A stretch of 51,807 nt of DNA. Source: Klebsormidium nitens. Its lineage: Eukaryota; Streptophyta; Klebsormidiophyceae; Klebsormidiales; Klebsormidiaceae. The stretch is from positions 1-51,807 of the forward strand of contig DF237559.1 of assembly GCA_000708835.1 (NCBI GenBank), in the 5' to 3' direction. This document shows positions 11,701 through 24,200 of the stretch, in pieces. How positions within the stretch are numbered: the first letter of the stretch is position 1; each line of letters starts with the position of its first letter. A program made the position numbers and the translations under genes. The notes beneath the pieces were generated by a model. It was not told where the DNA came from and did not search any database. It saw only the letters and a program-made list of their open reading frames with translations.

Positions 11701-14700
11701 GGGCGTGGTTTTATTACGAGAAGGTCTCTAAGACTAAGTCCTAAGGAAGGCTGGAGGAAGGCTCGAAAAGGGTGTCTGTGAGTCATTCGAAACTTTGAAC
11801 CCCATTGTTTGGATCGTCCAATGTCCAGCATGTGCGGCCGTAGCCGTTTTGCGCTGACAACATGGCCGCTGGGTTGCGTTGCACTAACGGGCGGTCAAAA
11901 ACTTGTGCACTTGCTGATATACAGAGTCGGAGCCGGCCCCTTAAGTGAAGACAAAGACCCCTTGACCCTCCGATTTGGAAGGGGCCTTGGCCGCAAACGC
12001 AAGACTGTCTCCAGCAGATGAGTCGGATTGAAATCTTGATGAAGTCAAAGCTAGTCATAAGACCATCATGGAAGGGCGGGTTTACTCAGCGGACCTTCGA
12101 CTTCATCTTCGGCCTGGCAAGCAGCTCACCCAATGTAGCACTTCGTCACGCATTTGAAAAGTGTACACCATTCATAATCTTAACGCGCTCGGTTGAGCTC
12201 ACCGGTTTCGTGGCTGCTTGCTCCCCGCCCTCCTTGAGCTGGTTTGGAATGTCACCGGGCGTCTCCGCCAGGCTGGTAATCTCGTCCGCCCACCCCCCCC
12301 CCCCCGGTCCAGGTTCTAAACCGCCCCCCCCGGCAGGCTGTTCTGCGATTACTGATGGCCCTCTCCCCAGCCCCCCGTCCTTTACCCCGGGCGATTTTGA
12401 CGAGCCTTCGCACACGCTCTGCCCCGCATCCGTCTCAATTGTCGTTGTCCCGGTCACTTGGGACTTCTCTGGCAAAACCGCCTCCGAAAGCGGAGTCGGG
12501 CCAGCCCCGCGCGCGCCCCCCCTAGAACGCTGCCGCGCTTTTCCGCTGGTTCCGTTCCGTTCGGATGTCGGCGGATCGCTGGCGGTCGACGTCGCTGTAG
12601 CGTCGAGGCGAGCCTTTGCTGACGCCGTTTCTGCATCGCTGGGGCCCTTCTCTCGGAATTCCATATGATGCTGCATAGCGGGACCGAAAGAGCATCGTAA
12701 GCGGCCCAAGTTTTGAATCATACACTTTGGAGCTGCGCCTGATGGAGACCGTAAACGGAAGGAGAGACTGCATAAGAAAGTTATCGAAGCGGGCTCTTCC
12801 TTGCGTTGCAAGGAGCACAGAAAGCGGCTGAAACGACGTGCGAAAGAAAAAAACTTAACGAACTGAGGCAACAAACGTGGACCTGAGCTTTTCAACAGTG
12901 CTCGAAGCGAGAGAAGCATCTGAACGAGAGGCAGCCTACATTCCGGTGGACGGTTATCCGCTCTCAAAAGAGAGGCAAACTCAATTCAAGTGAACGGAGA
13001 GAAAGCAGAGGAGAAATAGCTCTCCGTTCTTTCAGATAGACATAGTCGTCGCTAAGCCTTCTTAAGCTGTTTTAACAAGCGAGGCGTCAAGTGAGCAGAT
13101 TTCAGCGAAACCCCTGGCTTAGGGCTTCGAGTTAGCAGCCTTGATTAGAATTGATGCTTGTGAACATGCCTTCATCAGCGAATTTTCTGAAGGAATGACG
13201 AGCACGATCCTTTCGGACAGACTAGACCAACTGGATGGGGCTGGACCGTGACATCTCTGACACCAAACAGACACCGCTAAGGGGCCGCTGAACAAAGCTC
13301 TCTGTGCTTGACACACAAAGCACTTCAACGCCGGATCTCCAGATAGTTTTACGAGAGACTCCTTACCTGGCCGACTTTCAGGTCTGCCCCGCCAGCCCCT
13401 TCAACTCCCTCTTCATCACCCTTTGGCTTTTCCAATAAGTCGCTCTCCGGCTTCTTCATCAAACCGCGATCCACGCTATCTGCCCCTTTCTCCCCAGCTT
13501 TGTCCGCACCTCTCTCAACCATTCCCTCTTCTACTTCCATACCGGCTTCCTTCTTTTCCGTCAAACGTAGCAGTTCCAATATCGTTTGCAGCGGATTCTC
13601 CGAAGACGAGGCGGGGTTCTCAACCGACCCATCTTTCGGCATCCAATCGGGTACGGTCCGTTCCCCGGGGAGGAGAACCGGTTGCTTCCAGAAGTCGCGG
13701 TAGAACGCCGCCGTGTTGCCGCGGGCGTCGAGAACCGCGGCCGACGCTTCGGAGGTCAGCGAGAGTGACTGTTGCAAACGCAAGAGAACTTGTGAGACCG
13801 TATTGCGAAGCCGTGTGAGAACAACCCCCCTTCAAGTCTTATTCGACTCTGAACGACAAGAGCCTAGTAACAGAAAGTGACTTGGTCATGCTGAGAAAGC
13901 CTGGCCAAACATGCAACTCTTTGATGAGATACACTATTCGAATTGTGCTCCCGATGTGCTCTCAATGAGTCTGGAGCTTCCAAGCATAAGTCAGCATGTG
14001 CTGCAGTCATTGAGCCGCAAACGGTGTTGAGCGATGTGTCTCCATCAGCTTTCTCCACCACCAAAGAATCGCAGTCCATATCTCCAGGATTCCCCTGTTC
14101 TTAGCCTTCGCTTGTTCTGCACATCTTGATTTGAGTTGCTATGTGTTGTTGGTCAGCTCATTGTACAAAGTTTATACACATACCTGCCTGTGAGGTGCTA
14201 GTCTGCATGCTCCATCTGATGAGCTCCCCTAAGATGGAATTCTCCAACATTAACCACACAAAAAGAAGGTTATTGGTCAGCTGCAGTCAGCACTCACCCA
14301 CGAGGAGGCTGATGTGCAGCCCGGTCAGAAGCTCTATGAGGACAGAAAGTGGCGCCTCCCATTCACTCCCTGCCACTACTCTGATTCCATATACAAGATC
14401 AGGGCCCTGCTCAAAGGAACCGTCCGAAGCCGTTGTTCCTGCATCCCTTGCTGCCGGCTTCTTCTCTGCAGCGCTCTTTGCAATCAGCCTATTCAGGGCC
14501 TGCTGGTTGCTCTTTTGCCTTCTGCTTTCCCATGGCTCGAGCAGGAGAGCTGCCGCCACCTCGACGGTTGGCGGACTGTTTTCCGGCTACAATGTACTGC
14601 TAGGACCAAACTCTCTTGCAGGCTCCTGCTGGGATGCTAGGTATCACATGCTCTCAGACTCATTTTAAGTTGACCATCACCTCAAACTCATAGAGTCAAA

Positions 14701-14834
14701 GATCTATTTTCTGGACGACTTTGAATTTGTACTTTGCAGGGTCTGCTTCCAACTCTGAAAAACTGGGTGGTTTTCTACCAAATGTTGTCAGCTGAGGCAA
14801 AGGTTATGGAGACTTTGGCGAATGGTCCAGACAT
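8795..14834 (-). CDS. Large low-complexity protein with degenerate C-terminal RING-like finger
   Basis: Minus-strand exons: 14298-14586, 13367-13788, 12203-12670, 10680-11675 and 8795-9946. A first exon at 14779-14834 (ATG, MSGPFAKVSITFASADN) is tentative. Phases agree except between 12203 and 11675, where a linking exon is needed; a 19-nt candidate sits at 11967-11985. The product would be about 1,130 residues. An N-terminal conserved-looking part (LQQSLSLTSEASAAVLDARG, then FYRDFWKQPVLLPGE) is followed by a Gly/Pro/Ala-rich stretch, a Lys-rich block, 45-residue repeats and a C-terminal C3HC4-type finger (ALVPCGHRLCFEC). The last cysteine pair, CPLCKTRI, is one frame away (8834-8845). The second zinc ligand is Gly (8940-8942). 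The finger and the IQSVLKLYN end recall MUL1/SP1-type E3 ligases. I do not recognise the N-terminal part. Divergent from NUP188. Confidence 0.6.
10905..11000 (-). repeat. Short Ala-Gln-Thr coding repeat
   Basis: Next to the 45-residue units, an imperfect 12-15 bp repeat on the minus strand encodes AQTAEIAQIAPTAQTAP-like sequence. It has the same amino-acid flavour as the longer units and probably derives from them. Confidence 0.6.
11041..11545 (-). repeat. 135-bp tandem repeat encoding a 45-residue unit
   Basis: Plus-strand anchor AGGGCGGT recurs at 11081, 11216, 11351 and 11486, exactly 135 bp apart, giving about 3.5 units. Read on the minus strand in the exon frame, each unit contains TALTS, a D/E-rich turn and an AQSNQSAQ-like end (Gln, Thr and Ala rich). 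Because 135 is divisible by three, the plus strand is also open across the array, which creates a spurious Gly/Leu-rich ORF. Confidence 0.85.
11967..11985 (-). other. Candidate 19-nt micro-exon of the RING gene
   Basis: The exon ending at 12203 finishes in phase 0, but the repeat exon starting at 11675 must be entered in phase 1; in phase 0 it stops after 29 codons. A 19-nt segment encoding APSKSE plus one base, flanked by AG and GT on the minus strand, would bridge the phases. Its donor is weak (GTCAAG) and other solutions exist. Confidence 0.25.
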
Positions 14835-15237
14835 GCCGTTCTAGGAACGTCGTACTGATCAACAGCTTACTGGGACAGGGATTGCCTCCGCTTTAGCTGC
14901 CGTCCATCAGAACCGTCACCATATCAGTGAAGTACAATCTTCCTCTATAGACCGAACATATGCAGAATTGTCTCGATTTACAACTTCAATACAAGCAAAA
15001 TCCTTCTGTGTAGCTCGAAAGTCAAATAGAATGTGGAGAGAGAACGAATACGGTAGGAACGCCAAGTGTGCTCATCGGCAGGTGTTCAGTTTTGTGAAGA
15101 GACATTTCGTGGAGGAGAGTCATTCCTGTCAACCCTGTTGAGTCACTGCAGTGAGTTGCACTTTTTCGAGCTGCGAAGCAGGGCTAACGGAACCAGACGA
15201 ATTTCAAGTGAGAAGTTTTGAGATCAGATCCTCGTGC
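14835..15237. promoter_or_regulatory. Shared upstream region of the divergent RING and NUP188 genes
   Basis: About 400 bp separate the tentative RING start codon (14834, minus) from the NUP188 start codon (15238, plus). This is short enough to act as a bidirectional promoter carrying both 5' UTRs. I see no convincing TATA box. The role is inferred from gene orientation only. Confidence 0.45.
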
Positions 15238-18200
15238 ATGATGGCGCAATGGTGGCGCTGTCACCAAGAGGTGCAGAGCGCTATTGAGAGCTTTGGGGCG
15301 GCGGCACAGGAGGAGAATTCTCGTGAAGAGGGTCTGAAACATCGGGAAAATGAGGTGGTAAGAATGCAATCCATCCTTCCTTCTGCATTTGTTTCATGCA
15401 TAATGAGTTTGCAAGCTTTCGTGTTTTTTCACTGAAGCGTCGTTTGCTTTGTTGTGGTCATGCTGGTCTGAGGCAAAGACGCATTCAAAAACAGAAAGTC
15501 ACTTTGCAACAGCGGGAAAGAGAGGTGGTGAGAAGTGACCTTCTTACCACTTGTGGCTGGGTAATGTGCAGTGTTCAGTGTCCTCTGGCAGAAGCGTTTG
15601 GCACATGCAATCAACACTGGTGGTGAAACAAAGGCAGTGCTAGTTGTCTGCACTTCTTCTACAGCTTTCTCGCGCATGGTTGATGCAGTGAAAATCAGCA
15701 TTATCGTACGACTGGCTAGTCAATAGAGAGGCAAACTTAGGGAAGTACATCGCTCCTCTGCATACAATTCAGAATTAATGCAATCAGTTAAACTCGTGCC
15801 CCTATCAAGCTGTCTTCTTGTGGAGCTTATTGACTGGTGCGGTCAATAGAATAAAAATGGTACAAAGTTTCTCTTTCTTCCTTTGTGATATGCAACCTGG
15901 AAGCTTGCCCTGGGGGGTACAACCGTCCGCACATGCCAGTACTTTTTACAATCGCAGTCACACTTCTTGTATTTCATCTCGGCTTCTTCTTTTCTTGGTG
16001 AAGCACATTATAGAAACGTACTTACTTCCTTATCATTGTTTGAATCAGCACCTTGATACACGTAGTTTATACAACAGTTTAGTTTTCAGAGATGTTTCCT
16101 CCCAGTCTACTTTTGATATGAATTCACACTGGCAAGATCTTCTCCAAGCAACAAGGCATTGGTTTGATGGTGTGATTCTTAGCTGGCAGATAGCTCGCAA
16201 CTACATTTGAATCATCAGTCAATGTTTGCTGGCACTCATGTGTATACACGCAAAACGGAAGCGAGGGAGTTCTTGGAAGGTATCCGACACAGTTATCAAG
16301 ATCTGGGGCAACAGGCTTTGGTCATCGTTTCTGAGCTTCTTGATTGCGCCTTTGCAAGCGGCTAAGCTGATGTGCCACAACCATTCTCTATGGAACACCA
16401 CTTTACATGGATGCTAAGTTCCAAATCCAAGCTTTGTCCAAAGGAAAAACTCCAACAATTGTCTGCTTCTTTCTTGCAGGGGCAAATACTTAGAGAGCAC
16501 CACCAATGGTTCCTCAACACCTTTGACAACTTCAAGCCGCCTTCTGCCGCGTCCAAAGCGGCTCTCCAGAACGAGACCATCACTCTGGGGCCGGAGACGA
16601 TTCCAGTCACTGCGGATCTGAGGGAGACTGCTCTTGAAGCGAGCGCGCGTCTGGTGAGCCTCTTTAAAAGTCGTTCGCACATTCTCCTCCTTTTGTGTGT
16701 TACCTTTTCCCTTGGCTTCGACTTTTTGAAAGGCAGAAAAACGATGGAAGGAACGCCGCAGAAGTGTTGCAGCAAATAGCTCGAATACGAAGTAAATATG
16801 ATCCGTTCCTCGGAGCGGAGGCCAGCAGACTCTTAACCATTGAATGTCAAACAATTTGTCGAAAGAACGGCCTGGCACATGCGAAGAAATTCCAGGCCCA
16901 CCCTCCGGTTGAATAACGCGCACGAGCCTATTCCATCGACAGGCCTGCCAATAAGCTTTCAAACCTTCCAAGGAATCATTGGTCTAAAAGTAACCTAGGA
17001 TTCTATACTAGACCAACCGCAAGGATGGATGCATCTTTATTGTGATAGACTGAAGTACCTTATCTTTGGCGTTCTTGTGAGCGCAGGACTTGGACGAGAC
17101 GCAAGCATACCTTATGGTGCACCGGTGCGCGGAAGACGGGGACGGTGTCCGGGGAGGGGGCCCAGGAGAAAGCGACCTGTTGGATCAGGTAAGAAGATTG
17201 GGTGGTGCCTTTGGATTCTAATTCAGAGATCTCGCACTGAGCACTAATCGAGTCTGCCTTTGCTCGGTTCCCGATGACGCTTGGCTCGCATTAAGCTGGT
17301 AAAGAAACGTCGTGCTTCATTTGTTTATCAAATGAGGGACGGGTCGTAGTCGAGCTCGGGTTACCGTGTTGAAGTTCACGCGCTAGTACCCTTTACATAC
17401 GCATTGTGGAGCCTATGAAGGCAACGCTCTGCAATTGACACAAGACATGTTACAGAAGCCCCTGGTCAATTTCGTTGGCGTGTACACTTTGTGCGCGCCT
17501 CGTCGAATCTCCACTGTGTGTGAAGTTCCTGGTCTTCTTGCCATTAAGAATTGCGTCGTCTGATCCAAAAGCAGTTCCACCTTGATTAATTTATTCAACG
17601 GCAGAAGTAGTCCCGCAGGCTCAGCGGGCAAGTACCTTCGTAGCCAGTGTTGGCGGGGCAGTGAACTCAAATCGGCTGCGAAATCTTCGTTTGCAGCAGG
17701 AAGCCTCAGCCCCTGATGAGCGCAAAAGAATTGAGACGACAACGTACTTCTTATAGATCGAGCCGATGTCGTTTTTCGTGCCGAAAAGAAGCATGCAGAA
17801 GCATCAAAGCAAAATGTTGCCGCCTTCCTTTGCGCAGGTTGTCGCTTACCACGGGGCAGAGCGATCGGCCCTAGTTACAAGCCTTCGTACTTTGCTGAGC
17901 TTTCAAGGTGAGCCGTGGATTGTTTTGCAGTGCTTTTGAACCAGTTGGAAGGGACCGTTCCCGACTGAGCTGTCTGCAATTCAAGTCGCATATGGTGCAA
18001 ATCCATCTTCGCCAAAACTCTTGGATTGCTTTTCCAAGCTGGACATGATAGGTGAGGAATAGGCCTCTTTTCATGGAATACTCAAAAGTCTCATAACCGT
18101 GAACAGACCATCTTCAGTACTGCAGAAAATTACTACTCCGAACGAATGGTATTGGAGCGTTTCTTTCTATTCTAATAGCCCACAGGCCAAGTGGTACCGG

Positions 18201-21200
18201 TAGTTAGGTTGACAGCAGAGGATCAGAGAGAGCAGACAAGAAGAAGCTGAGCCGTTTGCCGATGTTAAACAGTAAACGTCCGCCGGCCTATCTCTGCAGA
18301 TGGTGACGGCAACCAAGGCAACTCCGCTGTGCGTGTATTTGCGGACGCCGTTAACCGTCTGATCAAGGACGGGTTAGAAGCAAACCTTGTGGCGACGGTG
18401 AAGAGACACCTGGTCGCAACCCCGCCGGCTAGCCTCGTGAGCATTCGCAACGTTCTTTTTTTGGTTCCTCTCTTCTGAAGTTGAGAATAAATCCCCTCAG
18501 AAAAAGGCAGGTTATTGTAGGTTGATCTGGTCAAAAAATGGGTCTTAAAGATCATTCACCATTTCGTTTACTCAAATCTTACAGATAATCTCTCCGCGAT
18601 ACATGCTCTGTCATACATTGTTGAGCGCTGATCTCGTAGATATCCCGGACATGTTCGCAGCTTTCTTTAGACGGTGGGTGGAGGAAGGAAGTTTGAAGGC
18701 GGCTCCATCTCGCTTTCCTTCTTTTAAGGTCCCTGCGTTTGCAAATTTGGTTACCCGCTGTTGGGAAACCATAAGCTGCGGAACAGTCCCTGCTGAAATC
18801 TCCCTCGAAATCCGTCGAACTTTCTCACCTTGATTAAAAGGATTCGGTTTCGATACCAATGTGGGCGGACCGAATGACGGCGAACAGTGTCTGCTGACGA
18901 GCGCGCTTTCGAAGGCTTCCTGAACTTTTTACGCCCCTTTCGATTTTCCTACAAAAGTTCGTCGAGATATCTACTCTGCAAGAATCGGCTTTGCATCAGC
19001 GGGCGGGTCAGATGGCTGCGGGATAGTCTCTTCTGATGGGCGCGCCCTTCCAAGCGTATCCTACACGATCATGATTATCAATCTCCATTTGGACGAACGT
19101 TCTTGCTGTGAAAATTGCAGGTGAAAATTGCAGGTCTCCGCTTCGATTCCGATGTGGGCGGTTTAGATTGCCGCAAACGTGACCCAGCTGATAAGCGTGC
19201 TTCCAAAGGCTTCCGTCACTTGTTATGCAACTCTCAGATTCCATACGAAAGTTCGTCAAAAGTTGCCTATTCTGCAGGGATCGGCTTGATTCGGCTGTGG
19301 GTGGACTAGGTGGCCGCGGAATAGTCCCGGCTAGTGAGCGCGCTCACTGTTGCGTTAACTGAACTTTCGTAATTATGCGTTTCGTTCGAGAAAGACATCG
19401 ACTTCTGGCCCTGAACTATGCAGGGCTCCGCTTCGATTCCATTGTGGGCGGACCAGAAGGCCGGAGAACAGTCTTTGCCGATGAGCCCTTTTTCGACAAC
19501 TAACTTCAGCAGCTGTCGGTTCTTATTTGATAAGCCGTCGAACGTCCTTACCTTGCACTCTGCAGGACTCTGCTTCGATTCCGATGTGGGCAGACCAGAT
19601 GGCCGGAGAACAGTCTCTGCTGATAAGCGCGCTCTTCATGCTGTACTTCACTCGGCCTCCCACCGGGCCCAGTCGCCTCCTTGAGCTGCTAGAATATTTC
19701 TCGGTGAGACTTTTGAGGTATTTTAGAACTGGGAGAATACCACTTTTGAAAAGCATTTTGGTTTCCACATAGATGTCGCTTTCCTCTGTCATAAAGGCTC
19801 GCGGTTCACCTGGGCTCCGCCTGAGATCGACCAGAGCTTTTATAGCGAGTTGATTTTGCCATCTTCAACTTTGGCGTAACACTTTGAAACACTTTCTGTT
19901 CTGCGCTTTTGTTTGGCCCTCTGGCTGCACGCTTTGCGCGTCCTTGCTTGCCTGGAGAGCTTTCTCGAACTGCTCAGGTAATTGTGCAAAAGTTTTATGT
20001 GCTTTCCAAGTTCCCCGGGAATTCAACTGTATTACTCTTTGCCCGGCTTTTGTACAGGTGGTGAATGCATTGTTTGCCTCCCCTCGGCTGATTCGGCCGC
20101 TTGATCGTGCCGTTGAGGAAAACCCCTTAACAAAACTTCGTCATTTCGAGCATGAGGATTCTACTCATCCGTTCCGGCTGCCTGACAATGCACTTGAGAT
20201 ATCTGTGCTGGGCAATCGAATTTGGGAGGCGCCGTTTTTGAGCCGCTATATTGAGACTTTTGGGCTGGGGGGTCGGGTTGAAGCACCTTACCTTGAGCCG
20301 AAAGCTGGAGCTATGGTCATTTGCACAGGTCAAAAAGATACCGTGCACTCACACACTTTATTCTGTTCCTAGGAGCACGTGTTCCTGCAAGACGAATTCG
20401 CCACTGACACGTGGCAGGCCTACGCGACCTCAGACCTCGCGCTGGTTCGACACCTGGCGGTTCTCTTGCTGCTGGTGCTGATGGGCCTCGAGAAACTGCC
20501 AGCGTCGTCAAAAAACGGGGACTCTCCCAGGCAAGGCACCGGAAACACGTTCAAAGGGATCACAGAGGTTGTCACGAGGCACCATTGTTGAGCGTCTTCT
20601 TTCCTTGTATCTTTTTGTTCTTGGTTTTCCCTTCATCGAAGCCACTTCACTCCTATGATCTCATTGGGATGAATATTTTGACGGGCTGTGGCTCGAAAGC
20701 TCCTATGGAAAGCCAAATTCGGCGAGGAAACAAAACTTTTTTTTTCTTTGATAATGCGACGGAGCCGGAAGACAGCCAATGAGAAGCCTCCGGCTGCTAA
20801 ATCTGCTCCCCACGCGGAGTTTTTCAGCAACGACGGCTTTCAGTAATTGACTTTTCAAACCATCAATCTTGGCGTCTCAGACGCAGGGCCCAATCTCTGT
20901 GTCGGAAGGAGTGCTCCATCTGTCCCGTGCTGGCCAAGCATCGACAGTCTCTTTGTCTTTCTCTTTCTTCCTCCTTTTCTCTCTTTCTGCCAGCCTTCAG
21001 CAGCAACCGAAATGCTTGCACCTAATGCCACTATAGACTGCAGCTTCTTGTCTCTGCATTTGACGGGCCCGAGTTTGCAGTGATAGGCAAGGCAAAGTTT
21101 GAAGCTGGATCGAGGGTTCATGGTCTTAACAGTCAGGTTTTGAGTGTTTCTTACCTTTGAAAATCCTGCAATTCAGAAAATCGTGCTTTGCATCTTTTGC

Positions 21201-24200
21201 GGTGCTTTTCCTGAAGTATATGCGGACCCTTCGACCAGGAGGAAACAGAGTCACATGCCTAGAGCGGCAACCCGGTCAATTCATTTTGCGTTCAAAGTCG
21301 GTACTTTGAGTTGTTTCCGCTATCTGCCGTGGTTGGCTGGCAGCTTCCAACATAGATTCGCGACTACGCATTTTCGGGATATGCTCCAACATTCACCTAG
21401 CCTAAGGGCGCTGCAAAATCAAAATCACTCCGCTCGTGACCGCTGTTGAATGAGCTGGGCGTGTCCTCTCTCCTTGGCCTCTTTGCAGACTCCTTAACGG
21501 CTAATTTGTCACAGCAGCGCTTAAGCTCATCTTCTCCGTGGCCTTCCTGCAGGTCGCTCAACGGTTATCCGTTCGACTCTGCTTCCTCCGCTGCTCGCTT
21601 CGACTCCCTCCTCCTCTCCCTAGAAGACGCCTCCCCCTACGCCGCTCCACTTTCTCTAGCCTGGGCTTCGTCAATCACGCTGCTACGAGCCCTTCCCGAT
21701 TCGGGGGGGTCGGATCTGCTGGCGGACCTGCCCCCCGACGGAGCGAATGTCCACATCCAGAGGGCGGAAGAAGGGGCCGTGTTCGAGCAGATGCTAGGGA
21801 TGCTCCGGCAGGACGAGTTTAGAGTTTTGGAACCGCAGGTTACGGCTTACAAGGTGCGTTCGGTTAGGCACGATTAACTCCTCCGAGTATTGATTTTCAG
21901 AGAGAGGTGTGACGTGCCAGTTTCACCTTGACGAAACAAACGCTCTTATCTCGAGTGCAAGCAATCCAGCCATGGTGTATTGTTGGGGTGGAAGTAAGGA
22001 GATGGGGTTTGGTACTTTGCTAGGGCATCTCAGGAAAGATTGCGAGGTGCTTCATTGAAATTTCAGTTCTTGTCATCGCACTTTCCTGAGCTTTTACCTG
22101 AGCTTCAGAAGCGGCAGTTGCTTCGCTCGTTCAACAATCGCAGGCGGTCTCTATTTTAAGTTCTGTGGCTTCGCTTTAAACACTTGATTCAACCACAGTC
22201 TCAAGTCTAACCTGCGTGTTCTTTGCTTTTTGAACCGTCCCCACCTGTCATCCGTCAGCTCGTTTATTCGCCAAGATGACGTTCTGATCGCACCCTCCGC
22301 CGATCGCCACTGTCACCCCGTCTGTTACTTCAGCCGTTGTTTTGCCTAGCTCCAAGCCAGTTCCAACTTGGGATGCGAAGCCGGTTTACTATCATTGAGG
22401 GTTTAGGAGCGCATTGAGACACTCTAGGTCTGATTAGACTCAGATCCATAGGAACAAGAATCCGCGCTATATCTGTGGTAGTCACTTGACCCCACCGCTT
22501 GTCACTGTACAACCACTCAGATACTGCTAACAACCCCAGCTGATGTAACATTGCTCGTGCTTTTGATTGGAACAAAAGCACGTGCGACTTCGGAGCTTGA
22601 TTCACCCAAGTCATAGAGAATTTGTCACTTCTGTAAGGACTTGATTGAGCCCACCCATTTTTGCAGCACACCATGAAGCTCCTGGTGTCGACATCTTTCA
22701 CGCCTACATGGAGCGATGCACAGTCACAGCCTGTTTCAGGTTCAGATCATGAAAACCGAGTGAATCCACAATCACACGTTGGTTTAGATACAATTTATGC
22801 AACGCTGAGTAAACTACTTCACATTTGCAGCACACCATGCCTCCACGTCCCTCCGCCCTTCAAGGAGCACTTGCATAGGCACAGCCCGGTTCATATACAG
22901 ATCATGAAACCTGACCAAAAACCCTCATTTTGCACAAGAACAGCTTGGTTTCAGATACAACTTATGCAGAACTGATTCAAATACTCCTCATTTGCAGCAC
23001 ACCATGAAGCTCCTGGTGTCCACGTCCCTCCGCGCCTACAACCTCTACTCCCCGGTCGTCGACGAATCCAACCCCCGGGGCCAAACCGTAGTGGACCTCC
23101 TCTCTTCCCTCTTCTTCGGGGAAGAGTACCTGGCACTCAGCTTCTTCGACTCCCCCCTCGACGCGCCCATCAAAGAGCTCGCCGAGGCGCTCGCGCTCTT
23201 CTTCCCTGCGCGCTCGCGCCGCTTACTTCAGCTGCTGACGTCACTCTGCCAGGGCCCTTGGGCCACCGAGAACGTCTTCAACTTCCTCTACCACCAGCGC
23301 ACGGTCGCGTTCCCCCACCCCCACGCCGGGGGGGCCGTCCAGGCCCTGCTGCCCACCCCCCTGCCGCATGCGCCGGGCCTCTACGTGCCACGTGGCACCC
23401 AGGGGGCGGTCCTGGGGTCCGATGACGTCATCGATGACGTCGGCCGGCGCGGGCAGCTGGTCGCGTGGGAGTGCCGACACCACCCGGTTCTGGTGCTGCT
23501 CCTGATGGCGAGGCAGCTTTCCAAGCGGCTCGCGAGGGGGGGCGGGGACGAGGTGACGTTACAATTACGGCCAATCTTAGAACTGCTGGCGGCGCTGACG
23601 TCATTCGGGGGCGCGCCGGTCGCGACCCTGGTGCTCGAGCTCGATAGCTCTCCGCTCGTTGTAGCCGGCAAAAGAGACGGGAGAGTGGATCCCGGGCTGC
23701 AACTAGACACGATACGAACTCTAGCGGCGATCTGTCATAACGTAGGCCACGGAAGGGGTGTGGGGTTAGCTTTGCTCCCCGCCGTTTTGACGGTCATGGC
23801 GTCTTTCGTGGAGATCTGCCCGGCGCGCGTAGGGGTGAATTTTGCGCAAGTGGGCTTGTTCGAGGTCAGCGGAGAGGAGGAGCGGTTGTACCGGCTTCAA
23901 GAGGTGCTGGAGGGAGGGGAGTACCGGACAGGGGAAGCGAAATTGACACTAGCAGGTGAGAGAACCATTGCTCCTTAACAGACGTTATGGATATTGGCGC
24001 TTCAGGGGTTCAGGACTTAGGAGTTTTGTATCTGAGCCTTCAAAAGGTGCTGCATGTAAGGAGGGAGTACTGGACTGGGGAGGCGAAGTCGAGACTGGCA
24101 GGTTAGGAAACGCTGTGGCTCTTGTCCCTTCGAGATTGAAATCTGCTTGAAAGCACCTTTCGTTGAGCAGTTTACGTCATCTGCGTCGTGGACTCTGCTT

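Noticed and set aside
10909-11781. 290-codon plus-strand ORF rich in Gly/Leu/Ser
   Set aside because: It is the antisense of the 135-bp repeat exon. The minus-strand frame has splice sites and phase continuity with a RING gene; the plus frame has neither.
12146-12967. Treating the whole minus ORF as one exon
   Set aside because: A consensus donor at 12203 and acceptor at 12670 give phase-consistent borders; the ORF extensions are intron.
16372-16916. Plus-strand frames such as RNAAEVLQQIARIRSKYDP just after NUP188 exon 2
   Set aside because: The collinear NUP188 sequence continues at 17087 (DLDETQAYL), so this is intron or shadow text.
18839-19640. CRISPR or transposon array
   Set aside because: Unit spacing and content are explained by copies of NUP188 exon 6 and its intron; no conserved short repeat with unique spacers, no terminal repeats.
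22992-23483. Minus-strand ORFs inside NUP188 exon 9
   Set aside because: Antisense shadows of a GC-rich exon with clear plus-strand homology.
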